Shown: positions 54,349 to 63,638 of the stretch, piece after piece
Layout: each line of letters opens with the position of its first letter
Position numbering within the stretch: the stretch's first letter is position 1
DNA from: Thermococcaceae archaeon
GTDB lineage: Archaea > Methanobacteriota_B > Thermococci > Thermococcales > Thermococcaceae
DNA: 64,000 nucleotides
Assembly (NCBI GenBank): GCA_030156945.1
Contig: JASGLT010000001.1
Span: 113,677 to 177,676, forward strand
Direction: 5' to 3'
Made by a program: the position numbers and the translations under genes
The notes under the pieces: generated by a model
Told to the model about the DNA's origin: nothing
The model's database searches: none
What the model saw: the letters and a program-made list of their open reading frames with translations, nothing else

Positions 54349-54365
54349 CCTTTCCACTGGAAAGG
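54349..54365. promoter_or_regulatory. perfect palindrome with origin-box core
   Basis: 'cctttccactggaaagg' has 8-bp arms around one base and lies between the divergent PAC2 and MTA phosphorylase genes, just before 'cttatatttcc', a TATA-like element. It could be an operator, or one of several ORB-like boxes in this area. Confidence 0.4.
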
Positions 54366-54409
54366 CAACCCTTATATTTCCCGAGCGCCCAATCAACACG
54401 GTGATGACC

Positions 54410-55183
54410 ATGCCGAAGATAGGTATCATCGGCGGTTCTGGAGTTTACGGCGTCTTCGAACCGAAGGAGACGGTGAAGGTGCACACCCCCTACGGAAGGC
54501 CGTCCGCTCCGGTAGAAATCGGCGAAATAGAGGGCGTTGAGGTTGCCTTCATCCCGCGCCACGGGAAGCACCACGAGTTCCCGCCGCATGAGGTTCCTTA
54601 TAGAGCTAACATCTGGGCTCTCAAGGAGCTCGGAGTCGAGAGGGTTATAGGTGTTACCGCCGTCGGTTCGCTCCGTGAGGAGTACAAGCCCGGCGATATT
54701 GTAATAACGGACCAGTTCATCGACTTCACCAAGAAGCGCGACTACACCTTCTACAACGGGCCGCGCGTTGCCCACGTCTCCATGGCCGACCCCTTCTGCC
54801 CCGAGATGAGGAAGATATTCTACGAGACGGCCAAAGAGCTCGGCTTTCCCGTCCACGAGAAGGGCACCTACGTCTGCATTGAGGGGCCGCGCTTCTCCAC
54901 GAGGGCCGAGAGCTTCATGTTCCGCCAGTTCGCCCACATCATCGGAATGACCCTCGTTCCGGAGGTTAACTTAGCCAGGGAGCTTGGAATGTGCTACGCC
55001 AACATAGCAACGGTTACGGACTACGACGTCTGGGCCGACAAGCCGGTCGATGCGCAGGAGGTCCTCAAGGTCATGGCCGAGAACAACTACAAGGTCCAGG
55101 AGCTTCTCAAGAAGGGCATCCCGAGGATCCCGGAGGAGAGGCACTGCGGCTGCGCCGATGTTCTGAAGACGATGTTCGTTTGA
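54410..55183 (+). CDS. mtnP: 5'-methylthioadenosine phosphorylase
   Basis: The protein of about 257 aa starts '[20 protein letters not shown]' and contains '[20 protein letters not shown]', '[12 protein letters not shown]', '[15 protein letters not shown]' and the Cys-rich end '[14 protein letters not shown]'. It splits MTA with phosphate to adenine and methylthioribose-1-phosphate. The CGC motif forms stabilising disulfides in hyperthermophilic members. The ATG at 54410 lies after GGTGATGACC. Confidence 0.95.
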   Translation: MPKIGIIGGSGVYGVFEPKETVKVHTPYGRPSAPVEIGEIEGVEVAFIPRHGKHHEFPPHEVPYRANIWALKELGVERVIGVTAVGSLREEYKPGDIVITDQFIDFTKKRDYTFYNGPRVAHVSMADPFCPEMRKIFYETAKELGFPVHEKGTYVCIEGPRFSTRAESFMFRQFAHIIGMTLVPEVNLARELGMCYANIATVTDYDVWADKPVDAQEVLKVMAENNYKVQELLKKGIPRIPEERHCGCADVLKTMFV

Positions 55184-55338
55184 TTATTTAGTATCTTTAT
55201 TTTTGTTTGCTTATCATGTCTGCTAGTTGGTATTTTTTGGTATTTTATAATCAAACAATCGATCTTTTGTGCTTGATTAGCTCGCTATATCTTAAATAAT
55301 AGCAAGCCTTATATTGATGTTATGCGCTAATTATTGTG

Positions 55339-55356
55339 CCTCCCCTAACTGGGAGG
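55339..55356 (+). promoter_or_regulatory. hairpin that could mask the gntP ribosome site
   Basis: 'cctccc' and 'gggagg' pair around 'ctaact' and include the GGGAGG ribosome site of the following gene (ATG at 55367). Folding would hide the site. It may be a simple control element or chance; no riboswitch core was recognised. Confidence 0.35.
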
Positions 55357-55366
55357 GGGTGCAACT

Positions 55367-56716
55367 ATGGTTTCGGGTCCAATACTACTACTGTTGTTGG
55401 CCATTGCAGTGGCCTTGGTTATAGTATTTACGGGGAAGTACAGAGTGCATGCATTCTTGGTTCTGCTTGGAGCAGCGTACTTTGTTGGAGTATTCTCGGG
55501 CATGGGACTCTCTGAGACCGTTGATGCAATTGCTGCAGGGTTCGGTGGAACTCTCAAGTCGATAGGAATAGTCATAGCGGCAGGTACAATAATCGGCTAC
55601 ATACTCGAAAAATCCGGCGGCGCTATCTCTATGGCGGAGGCAGTTTTGAAAGTAGTTGGTAAAGACAGAGTTCCACATGCGATGAGCATAATCGGCTACA
55701 TAGTCTCGATCCCAGTTTTCTGCGACTCGGGCTTTGTAATTCTGTCTCCGCTTAACAAAGCCCTAACGAAGAGGGCCGGACTGTCCCTTGCAGTAACTGC
55801 GGTTGCATTGAGCACAGGCCTCTATGCGACCCACACCCTTGTTCCACCAACGCCAGGCCCAATAGCTGCTGCTGCAAACTTAGACGCTGACCTTGGGCTG
55901 GTAATAGTGCTCGGTCTGATAGCTTCCATACCCGCAGCTTTGGCGGGCCTCTACTATGCCTTGAAAGTAGGTAGTAAGGTTCACATTGAACCCGACATCG
56001 AGGAGAGTTATGAGGAGCTAATTCAGAAGCACGGCAAGCTTCCTCCAGCCAAGTGGGCATTTGCTCCGCTTGTAATCCCAATACTCCTGATAGTTCTCAA
56101 GTCCATTGCAGACTTCCCGTCCCACCCATTTGGTGAGGGAATGCTCAAGAGCTTCTTCGACTTCATAGGCCATCCCATAACGGCACTCTTGCTTGGAGTC
56201 CTGTTGTCGTTTAAGCTTGTTGACAAGCTTGATGAGCACGTATACGGTCCGCACGGATGGGTAGCGGAGGGGCTAAAGAACGCAGCGATAATTATCCTAA
56301 TCACTGGTGCAGGAGGTTCCTTTGGCTACGTGCTCAGACAGACTGGGATTGGAGACTACATTGGCACAACTCTGTCCTCCTACCACCTGGGACTTCTATT
56401 GCCGTTCCTAATCGCAGCACTCCTCAAAACGGCCCAGGGCTCCTCAACGGTGGCCATTATAACAACCTCTGCTTTGCTGTCACCCCTCCTGGACTCCCTT
56501 GGTCTCGCTTCCCCGTACGGAAGGGCATTAACTGTGCTCGCAATAGGGGCGGGTTCAATGGTGGTCAGTCATGCAAACGATAGCTACTTCTGGGTGGTAA
56601 CTCAGTTCTCAAACATGGACGTGACCCAAGGATACAAGCTTCAGACGATAGCAACGTTGGTGGAGGGTATTGTTGCAGCGGTCGTGATACTTATAATGGG
56701 GGCAATCCTTCTCTGA
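55367..56716 (+). CDS. GntP-family gluconate/glycerate permease
   Basis: The 449-aa protein has about 12 hydrophobic segments and GntP family signatures ('IPVFCDSGFVILSPL', 'PPTPGPIAAAANLDADLG', 'AQGSSTVAIITTSAL', 'SHANDSYFWVVTQF'). GntP permeases import sugar acids with protons. The next gene encodes glycerate kinase, so glycerate or a close acid is the likely substrate. GGGAGGGGGTG precedes the ATG. Confidence 0.93.
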   Translation: MVSGPILLLLLAIAVALVIVFTGKYRVHAFLVLLGAAYFVGVFSGMGLSETVDAIAAGFGGTLKSIGIVIAAGTIIGYILEKSGGAISMAEAVLKVVGKDRVPHAMSIIGYIVSIPVFCDSGFVILSPLNKALTKRAGLSLAVTAVALSTGLYATHTLVPPTPGPIAAAANLDADLGLVIVLGLIASIPAALAGLYYALKVGSKVHIEPDIEESYEELIQKHGKLPPAKWAFAPLVIPILLIVLKSIADFPSHPFGEGMLKSFFDFIGHPITALLLGVLLSFKLVDKLDEHVYGPHGWVAEGLKNAAIIILITGAGGSFGYVLRQTGIGDYIGTTLSSYHLGLLLPFLIAALLKTAQGSSTVAIITTSALLSPLLDSLGLASPYGRALTVLAIGAGSMVVSHANDSYFWVVTQFSNMDVTQGYKLQTIATLVEGIVAAVVILIMGAILL

Positions 56717-56768
56717 TCCCATCAACTTTTATATTTTCGTTTGAAAAGTCTTCTTGCTGGTGGTTGCG

Positions 56769-58106
56769 GTGAACAAAGCCGAACTCCTTTCTCAGGGTGA
56801 CATAAAAGCCAAAGAAATAGCCCTTGCTCTAATGGAAGAGGCAATAAGGAGTGCAGACCCCTATGAGGCAGTAAAGAAGGTTTTGAAGGTTGAGGACGGT
56901 AGACTCATCGTCAACGGGAAGGAGTTCCCGATACAGGGAAAAATCTACGTTCTTGCCTTCGGAAAGGCCGCTTGTCCAATGGCAAAGGCCGTTGAAAAGA
57001 CCCTGGGTGAGAAGATTGCCGAAGGAATAGCGATAACCAAGTACGGCTATTCGTTGCCCCTTAAACGGATCAAGGTAGTCGAAGCCGGACACCCGGTTCC
57101 CGACGAAAACTCCGTAAAAGGGGCCAGGCTCGGAGTGGAGCTTGCGAAAAAAGTGAGGGAGAACGACATTCTCATAGTTCTCATCTCCGGCGGTGGGAGT
57201 GCGCTTTTCACCCTTCCAGAGGATGGGATAAGCTTTGAGGACAAGATGAAAACGAACGAGCTCCTCCTCAAAAGCGGGGCGAGGATCTACGAGATAAACA
57301 CCGTGAGAAAGCAAATATCCAAGGTCAAGGGCGGCAAGCTGGCCAGGCTCGTTAAGGGGACTCTGATAAGCCTGATCGTCTCGGACGTCGTCGGCGACCC
57401 GCTCGAGGCGATAGCCTCCGGCCCAACCGTGAAAGATCCGACCACGTTCGAGGACGCTTACCGGATACTCAAGCTCTATAGCCTATGGCACAAGCTACCC
57501 GAGAGCGTAAAACGCCACGTAGAGCTCGGCCTGGAGGGAAAAGTGGAGGAGACCCTGAAGGAAGACCTCCCAAACGTCCATAACTTCCTCATAGCGAGCA
57601 ACTCCCTGGCCTGCGAAGCGGCCGCGAGAAAAGCTAAGGAGCTCGGTCTCAATGCCCACATCCTGACGACTACGCTTGAAGGGGAAGCCAGGGAAGTTGC
57701 GGTTGCTTTTGGTTCAGTCATTGAGGAAATCTACCGCAGGAACAGGCCCTTTGAGAGGCCCTGCGTTCTTATAGCCGGTGGGGAAACCACGGTGACGATA
57801 GAAGGGAAAGCGGGCCTCGGCGGGCCGAACCAGGAGTTCGCTTTGAGCATAGCGAGAAAGATCTCGGGCCTTAGGGGAGTTGCTGTTCTGGCGATGGACA
57901 CCGACGGAACGGACGGTCCAACCGATGCCGCCGGAGGACTTGTGGACAGCTACACCATGGAGGTCCTCAGAAACGAGGGAATAGATCCCGAGGAGTACCT
58001 GAGGGGCCACAACGCCTATGGGGCTTTGAAGAAGGCCAAGGCCCTTCTCGTGACTGGTCCGACGAGAACGAACGTTAACTCGATGGTCATTGGGGTGATT
58101 CTTTAA
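56769..58106 (+). CDS. glycerate 2-kinase (GckA/MOFRL family)
   Basis: The protein of about 445 aa has 'VLAFGKAACPMAKAVEK', 'LISGGGSALFTLP', 'VRKQISKVKGGKLARLV', 'SDVVGDPLEAIASGPTV' and 'GGETTVTIEGKAGLGGPNQEFAL', all typical of class II glycerate kinases. It makes 2-phosphoglycerate, which enters glycolysis or gluconeogenesis. The GTG at 56769 follows GGTGGTTGCG; the TTG in the ORF track lies within this site. A TATA-like TTTTATATTTT lies in the 50-bp gap after gntP. Confidence 0.92.
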   Translation: MNKAELLSQGDIKAKEIALALMEEAIRSADPYEAVKKVLKVEDGRLIVNGKEFPIQGKIYVLAFGKAACPMAKAVEKTLGEKIAEGIAITKYGYSLPLKRIKVVEAGHPVPDENSVKGARLGVELAKKVRENDILIVLISGGGSALFTLPEDGISFEDKMKTNELLLKSGARIYEINTVRKQISKVKGGKLARLVKGTLISLIVSDVVGDPLEAIASGPTVKDPTTFEDAYRILKLYSLWHKLPESVKRHVELGLEGKVEETLKEDLPNVHNFLIASNSLACEAAARKAKELGLNAHILTTTLEGEAREVAVAFGSVIEEIYRRNRPFERPCVLIAGGETTVTIEGKAGLGGPNQEFALSIARKISGLRGVAVLAMDTDGTDGPTDAAGGLVDSYTMEVLRNEGIDPEEYLRGHNAYGALKKAKALLVTGPTRTNVNSMVIGVIL

Positions 58107-58184
58107 CTCGGTAGTTTCGTGCCCCAACATCTTTTTAACTTCCATCAGAAACAGAACTTTTCAAAGGGTTAAAGGGTGGTCCTC

Positions 58185-59459
58185 ATGAGCATTCTCATCA
58201 AGAACGGCCACGTCATCTATGGTGAGAACCTCGACGTCCTTCGCGCAGACGTGCTCATCGAGGGAAACAGGATAGTTAAGGTCGGGAAGGGCATAAACGA
58301 GGCCGCTGACACCGTCATAGACGCCACCGGAAGGGTAGTTTCTCCCGGCTTCATAAACCTACACACCCACTCGCCCATGGGCCTCCTCAGGGGCCTCGCC
58401 GACGACCTGCCGCTGATGGACTGGCTCCAGAACCACATCTGGCCGAGGGAAGCTAAGCTCACTCCTAAATACATCAAGGTCGGTGCCTATCTGGGCGCTC
58501 TGGAGATGATTCGGAGTGGAACCACAACCTTCCTGGACATGTACTTTCACATGGACAAGGTGGCAGAGGCAGTTCTCGAAGCTGGCCTGAGGGGATACCT
58601 CTCCTACGGAATGATAGACCTCGGAGACCCGGATAAGACGGAGAAGGAGCTGAAGGAGGCCCTCCGCGAGATGGAGGCAATAGAGAAACTAAACTCCGAT
58701 AGGATTCACTTCGTCTTCGGGCCGCATGCACCGTACACCTGTTCCATAGCCCTTCTTAAGAGCGTCAGAAAGCTTGCCACCGAGCACGGCAAGCTGATAA
58801 CGATCCACGTTAGCGAGACCGTGAGTGAGGTCGGGAGAATCCAGGAGCGTTACGGAAAAAGTCCAGTTGTGCTCCTAGACGACATCGGCTTTTTTGGAAA
58901 CGACGTGATAATAGCCCACGGCGTCTGGCTGGACAGCAGGGACATTCAGATTCTTGCCAGGCACGGCGTCACCGTTGCCCACAACCCCGGAAGCAACATG
59001 AAGCTCGCGAGCGGTGTCATGCCCCTCGAAAAGCTCCTGAACGCCGGCGTCAACATCGGCCTCGGCACCGATGGAGCTGCGAGCAACAACAACCTCGACA
59101 TGCTGGAGGAGATGAAGTTAGCCGCTCTGCTCCACAAGGTTCACAACCTTGATCCCACCATAGCGGACGCCAGAACTGTCTTCAGGATGGCCACGCAGAA
59201 CGGAGCAAAAGCCCTCAGGCTCAACGCGGGCGTCATTAAGGAGGGCTATCTGGCCGATATAGCCATAATCAACTTCAACAGGCCGCACCTCAGGCCCATC
59301 AACGACGTGATAAGCCATCTCGTTTATTCGGCCAACGGAAACGACGTGGAAACGACGATAGTGGACGGAAAAATCCTGATGCTTGACGGGGAAGTTCTGA
59401 CCCTCGACGAGGAGAAGGTCATCAGCGAGGCCGAGAAAGTCTCAGAAAAGCTCGCCTGA
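58185..59459 (+). CDS. mtaD: 5'-methylthioadenosine/S-adenosylhomocysteine deaminase family amidohydrolase
   Basis: The protein of about 424 aa is an amidohydrolase with metal-binding 'GFINLHTHSPMGLLRGLADDLPLMDWL', 'IHVSETVSEV', 'IAHGVWLD', 'VAHNPGSNMKLASGV' and 'LGTDGAASNNNLDML'. Family members deaminate MTA, SAH or adenosine. In archaea some deaminate 5'-deoxyadenosine, a radical-SAM by-product, so the exact substrate is open. The ATG at 58185 follows GGGTGGTCCTC. Confidence 0.9.
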   Translation: MSILIKNGHVIYGENLDVLRADVLIEGNRIVKVGKGINEAADTVIDATGRVVSPGFINLHTHSPMGLLRGLADDLPLMDWLQNHIWPREAKLTPKYIKVGAYLGALEMIRSGTTTFLDMYFHMDKVAEAVLEAGLRGYLSYGMIDLGDPDKTEKELKEALREMEAIEKLNSDRIHFVFGPHAPYTCSIALLKSVRKLATEHGKLITIHVSETVSEVGRIQERYGKSPVVLLDDIGFFGNDVIIAHGVWLDSRDIQILARHGVTVAHNPGSNMKLASGVMPLEKLLNAGVNIGLGTDGAASNNNLDMLEEMKLAALLHKVHNLDPTIADARTVFRMATQNGAKALRLNAGVIKEGYLADIAIINFNRPHLRPINDVISHLVYSANGNDVETTIVDGKILMLDGEVLTLDEEKVISEAEKVSEKLA

Positions 59460-59504
59460 GTTAGCGTTAAATCCTCTTCTTCCCTATTTTCTCTGGTGGT
59501 AGTC

Positions 59505-60047
59505 GTGGTAGAGTTTGAGGTCGTTAAAGGAGATATAACCCGCTTTCCGGCCGAGGCGATAGTCAACGCGGCCAACAGGTACCTCGAGCACGGCGGCGGT
59601 GTTGCCTACGCCATTGCGAAAGCAGCGGCTGGCGATCCAGGGGAATATATCCGGATAAGCAAGGAAGCCATGCGCGAGCAGCTTGGAAAGGACCACATCG
59701 AGCACGGGGAAGTTGTTGTGACTCCTGCTATGAGGCTGGAGAAACACGGCATCCGCTACGTCATTCACACGGTCGGACCCTACTGCGGTGGAATCTGGGA
59801 CGAGGACAAGAAGGAGAAGCTGAGGAAGGCCATCCTCGGGGCGCTGAAGAAGGCCGAGGAGCTTGGAGTCAAAACGATAGCCTTCCCGGCGGTAAGCGCT
59901 GGCATCTACGGCTGTCCGCTTGAGAAGGTTGTGGAGACCTTCAAGGAGGTCGTTAAGGAGTTTGGGAAGGAAGCGAGGAGCGTCGAGAAGGTCTTCCTCG
60001 TGCTGTACTCGGAAAAGGATTATGAAAGGGCTCTGAGAGCTGTTTGA
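59505..60047 (+). CDS. macrodomain protein (ADP-ribose hydrolase-like)
   Basis: The protein of about 180 aa is a single macrodomain: 'VVKGDITRFPAEAIVNAANRYLEHGGGVAYAIAKAAAG', 'YVIHTVGPYCGG' and 'TIAFPAVSAGIYGCPLEKV'. Such proteins bind ADP-ribose and remove it from proteins, or act on O-acetyl-ADP-ribose. The GTG at 59505 follows GGTGGTAGTC. It sits 45 bp after the deaminase on the same strand, with no known functional link. Confidence 0.93.
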   Translation: MVEFEVVKGDITRFPAEAIVNAANRYLEHGGGVAYAIAKAAAGDPGEYIRISKEAMREQLGKDHIEHGEVVVTPAMRLEKHGIRYVIHTVGPYCGGIWDEDKKEKLRKAILGALKKAEELGVKTIAFPAVSAGIYGCPLEKVVETFKEVVKEFGKEARSVEKVFLVLYSEKDYERALRAV

Positions 60048-60114
60048 GGATGGGCCTGGAAACATAAGTAGGTGAAATGCCTCTGGTAGCCCTGTAGTGT
60101 ATGAGGTGAACGCT

Positions 60115-60517
60115 TTGAAAGAATAAGTCAGGCTTCTCTTCCTTCTCAGGCTCTTTCTGAGAGTTTTTGCCTTCGGCTATCCTTTTTTCTCACGGTGATG
60201 TACAACTTCTGGATTTTCACGAGAATTCCTTCCTGGGCGCTAGTGGTCTATATCGCCTTAATGGGTATGGTTGAGTTTACTGTCCTTATTTTCTCGGAGA
60301 AGCTATGGATAAGGTCTCTAACAAAGGTTTAAGTGGTGCTCGCGGTTGTCTTTGAGTTTCCTTTTTGATCGTGGAGCTCCTGGTAAGTGGCCGGGCTTAT
60401 GTGTATGCCCCATTTTTCGTATGGGGGCTGCTGTGGTATTTGCCGGTGTTCTTGATATTTATCTTTTCGTCTGGTTTGGGTAACGATACTATGAAGGCAA
60501 AACCGAATGATTTTTAA
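60115..60517 (+). pseudogene. decayed membrane-protein gene
   Basis: No open frame spans this gap, but three frames together read as a membrane protein. 'LLFLLRLFLRVFAFGYPFF' is in frame 1. 'TVMYNFWIFTRIPSWALVVY' to 'SEKLWIRSLTKV' follows a shift at a run of six T (60183-60188). 'RAYVYAPFFVWGLLWYLPVF' follows after another shift. A TAA lies four codons into the chain and another mid-way. Several lesions make real decay more likely than one sequencing error. A possible start is a TTG after GAGGTGAACGC. Confidence 0.55.
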
Positions 60518-60549
60518 GAGGTTCTGGTTGATTGTACGAAGGGAGAACT

Positions 60550-61812
60550 ATGTGCAGGATCCTTAAGCAAATCATGTTTTTGATTTTGTTCCTGCTGTTC
60601 TCTTCTCCTTTCGTCTCAGGCGGGAGATGCACCCCCTACGAGACCTACTCAATAACATCCGTGCTGCAGGGCGATGGCTATGCGTTTATCGTTATCCACC
60701 ATTCTGAATGGGTATGTGAGGAAATCGCCGGGGAGGAAACCCTTCGCCGCAATATGCCCGATGGGGAGTACGACCTCTACTACCTCTTCAACGGAAGCGA
60801 TCTGCTCTTTTTGGGGAAAAGCAATCCTTTGCTCGGTGAGCCATCGATAGGGACGAAAATCAACGGGACTTTCTATATCCTGCAGCTCAGGGAGGAAACT
60901 GTTCCCTACGGGAACGTTATGATGATCGTCAACGGTGAAGCCCGTAACTTCACGATTACCGCCAGTAAGACCGAGATGAGGGTTTACCGCTTTGATGGTT
61001 GTGCTGATTTGGTGTGGAACTGCACGAAAGCGGAGCTCCAGAACGGCACGGTGGTATCGGACTGCACGGAAAGCCCCGTTCTGGACTACTTCTTCAGGGA
61101 GGGTAATGAAAGTCTGGAGGGTATCAGAGGAGAAATTAATGATGGTTTCGTAACTTTTCCGAACCTAAACTACAAGATTCCCGTTTCCGAGTTTGAAAGG
61201 TATTTCTCAGACTTTTTTGATAACAAAGGGCTCTCCAAGGTCCTATCTGCTCTGTATGCACTGCCCGTTGATGGAGGAATTCTCATCTACTATCCTGGCG
61301 AGATTAGAGTTGAGAAAAGCGGTTTCCTTTCGGAGCTTCCGCTCGTGTTTTTCTACAACGGGAAAGGTCTGAGGCGTCTTGATTTGAGTACGGACATTCA
61401 AGAACTTCAGGAGTGCAGAGAAACTCTCAACCAGCCGGATCAAGAAAGGGCACGCAAAGGTGGGATATGCGGCATTGGCACCCTGCTTCTCCTGGCGCTC
61501 GTGCCTTTGGCATCAGGGAAGAAAAGCGCGGCGATGCTAAAACAGCAACATCACGGCGATCAAAAGGCCCACAAGAATCACCGGGCCAACGAGAAGCATC
61601 GCCACCGCGCTTTCTTCCGTCATCTTGTCTGGCCCGTATTTCTGGACGAGCCACAGGCCGATAAAGAAGCCCGAAGCGATGCCCATCAACCACCCGAGCA
61701 GACTGCCCCCGTGTTTGTAGCTCTCAAAGCGGAGCTTGAAGAAGAGCAACATCACCCCATAGAGCAGGAAAACTCCGAGAATAGCCTTGAGTGTACTTTT
61801 AGCCCTCGCTAA
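60550..61812 (+). CDS. secreted surface protein with CGP-CTERM-like end, probably frameshifted at 3' end
   Basis: The protein has a signal peptide ('IMFLILFLLFSSPFVSGG'), a Cys- and Asn-rich extracellular domain of about 280 aa with several N-glycosylation sites, and a C-terminal sorting-like segment 'GGICGIGTLLLLALVPLASG', close to the Thermococcales CGP-CTERM type. Normally a few basic residues and a stop follow. Here the frame continues for ~95 codons antisense to the next gene. In the neighbouring frame 'GRKARRC' and a stop at 61540 follow, which would meet the convergent gene end (61537) neatly. The real gene probably ends at 61540. Confidence 0.7.
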   Translation: MCRILKQIMFLILFLLFSSPFVSGGRCTPYETYSITSVLQGDGYAFIVIHHSEWVCEEIAGEETLRRNMPDGEYDLYYLFNGSDLLFLGKSNPLLGEPSIGTKINGTFYILQLREETVPYGNVMMIVNGEARNFTITASKTEMRVYRFDGCADLVWNCTKAELQNGTVVSDCTESPVLDYFFREGNESLEGIRGEINDGFVTFPNLNYKIPVSEFERYFSDFFDNKGLSKVLSALYALPVDGGILIYYPGEIRVEKSGFLSELPLVFFYNGKGLRRLDLSTDIQELQECRETLNQPDQERARKGGICGIGTLLLLALVPLASGKKSAAMLKQQHHGDQKAHKNHRANEKHRHRAFFRHLVWPVFLDEPQADKEARSDAHQPPEQTAPVFVALKAELEEEQHHPIEQENSENSLECTFSPR

Positions 61813-61869
61813 TGCAACATAAGAGAGCGCCCAGCCGAGCATGAACAGGAAGCCTGTCAACGACTCCAT
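61537..61869 (-). CDS. small integral membrane protein
   Basis: The protein of about 110 aa has four hydrophobic segments ('TGFLFMLGWALSYVALA', 'LKAILGVFLLYGVMLLFF', 'LLGWLMGIASGFFIGLWLV', 'VAMLLVGPVILVGLLIAVMLLF'). The ATG at 61869 follows GGGGTGATATGGTC. No family was recognised. It is convergent with the surface-protein gene, whose extended frame overlaps it. Confidence 0.7.
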   Translation of the reverse strand: MESLTGFLFMLGWALSYVALARAKSTLKAILGVFLLYGVMLLFFKLRFESYKHGGSLLGWLMGIASGFFIGLWLVQKYGPDKMTEESAVAMLLVGPVILVGLLIAVMLLF

Positions 61870-62168
61870 GACCATATCACCCCAACGGAGTGGTTACGAG
61901 GGTAGATCATAAAAAGCTTTTGCGCTGATGCTGAGTTGCACACACTCGATGAAATAAACATGCCTACTGCTCTTACTGATGTTCAGGCTAGCCTTTCGAT
62001 TCATCTCGGCGATGGACACTCTTTCGATTGTGCTCTTTTACAACGATCCCTAGACGAGGGACGTTGCTGCTTTTCTTCGGCAAGTACTTCGCCAAAATTC
62101 CTCATTAACTCTGCTAACTCATCACAAGCGTTAAATCTCAGCAAACCCTAAATCCTTGGGTGTTTGAA
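61870..62168. other. gap without a recognisable gene
   Basis: About 300 bp separate the membrane protein from the oxidoreductase. I see fragments of open frame on both strands but none with a good start or composition. Promoters for the two divergent genes must lie here. Confidence 0.4.
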
Positions 62169-63563
62169 ATGTACGACGTTGCTATAGTTGGTGCGGGCTT
62201 TACCGGCCTGCTTGCGGGTTCTCTCCTTGCGAAGGAAGGCTACCGTGTAGCGGTTTTCGAAAGGAACAGCTTCGTTGGCGGAAGGGCCGCCACGAGAACT
62301 CCGAAAAAGTGGGGATGGGCGGAGAGAGAGGACTACCGCGTTGACTTCGGTCACCACGTCTTCGCCACCAACAGCTACCTCGAGTTCATCCTCGACAGGG
62401 TGGGTGCGAAGAGGTACTTCAAGTTCGTGCCCCTCAACATGCCCTACTTCTACAAAAACGGGGGGCTCCACAAGCCGCCGGTTGGGTTTTTGGAACAGCT
62501 GAGGGCCTATCCGTAGATACCTCTAAGCTCAAAGCTCAGGCTCAGGAAGTTTCTTTCATATGTGGAGAAGGTGAGCTTTGGGGAGGTCATGGAAAAGTGG
62601 GCCTACAGGCCGCTGGAAGAGCTCTACGATGAGTTTGGGTTCGACGAGAACGCGAGAGAGCTCTTCACGGACGGCTTTGTTGCCGGCTACCAGACGATAA
62701 TAGACACCGAGAGGAACTCCGCGGGGGACCTCATACTCTGCATGAAGACCTACCTCCGGGGGATTAAGCGCTATAAGACGCCCCTCTTTTCCGCAGAGGG
62801 AGGAGTGGGGGCGATAGCGGAGGCCCTTAGGAAAACGATAGAGGAAAACGGCGGAGAGGTGCACCTCGGGACGAACGTGAGCGAGATAATAGTCGAAAAC
62901 GGGGAAGCCAGGGGGTTGAAGGTCGGCGAAAAGACCATCGAAGCGAAAAGGGTTCTCTTCGCGGCGCCAGTTTACTACCTCCTTCGCCTGATAAAGGAGG
63001 AAAACCTTCCCGAAGAGTTTGCGGAGAGGCTCAGAGAAGGGGAAAAAGAAGCGACAAAGCTCTTCCTCATCATAGGGGGCGCAAAGAGGCCCCTCACGGA
63101 GAAGCCGATAGGGACGTGGATAATGGTGCCCCGCTCGGAGGTCAAAAACGTTGATTCCTACTACCTCATCTACGAGGTGAGCTCCCGGCTCAAGCAGGCC
63201 CCCGAGGGGAAGTACCCCCTTAGCATGGCAGTTCTGGCGGATGGAAAAGCTAACAAGAAGGAGCTGGCGAAAAAGATGGTGGCGGATTTGGAGCCCCTCT
63301 TCCCAGACTTCGACTTTGAGAACGACTGGGACTGGAAGGCCGAGGTCATGTTCCCGATAGTGGACGGAATCGGGAGAACCATTGACTGGTACTGGGAGAA
63401 GAGACCCGGTCCGGAGACGCCAATAAAGAACCTCTACGTTGCCGGCGACTCGGCTCAGGAGCTTAGCTCCGGCGTTGATGGATGCGCGAGCTCCGCCCTC
63501 TTTGCCGTTGAGGCAATAATCGGGAGAAAGCTCCTGAACCTTGAGGAGTTCTACAGGCTCTGA
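62169..63563 (+). pseudogene. phytoene-desaturase-like FAD oxidoreductase interrupted by in-frame TAG
   Basis: The first part has the FAD-binding 'YDVAIVGAGFTGLLAGSLLAKEGYRVAVFERN' and 'VGGRAATRTPKKWGW'. After 'LEQLRAYP' a TAG (62514-62516) stops the frame, and the same frame goes on 'IPLSSKLRLRKFLSYVEKVSFGEV' to the end. The C-terminus has the family motif 'NLYVAGDSAQELSSGVDGCASSALFAVEAI'. There is no frameshift, only one stop, where AAG (Lys) would restore about 464 aa. Family members desaturate or saturate isoprenoid chains; a role in lipid saturation is possible. Thermococcales are not known to decode TAG. Confidence 0.85.
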
Positions 63564-63638
63564 AGAGGGCCGCTCCACATTTTTGAACTCTCCGGAAAAA
63601 AGTTAAGGTTGTGGGTCCAACTTCATATGGTGGTGCGC

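Noticed and set aside
62514-62516. Pyrrolysine or other recoding at TAG
   Set aside because: Thermococcales are not known to carry pyrrolysine machinery, no such genes are seen here, and the position fits an ordinary Lys codon mutated by one base.
62556-63578. 340-aa minus-strand ORF
   Set aside because: Antisense shadow of the phytoene-desaturase-like gene; GC-rich codon bias of the real gene keeps the opposite frame open.
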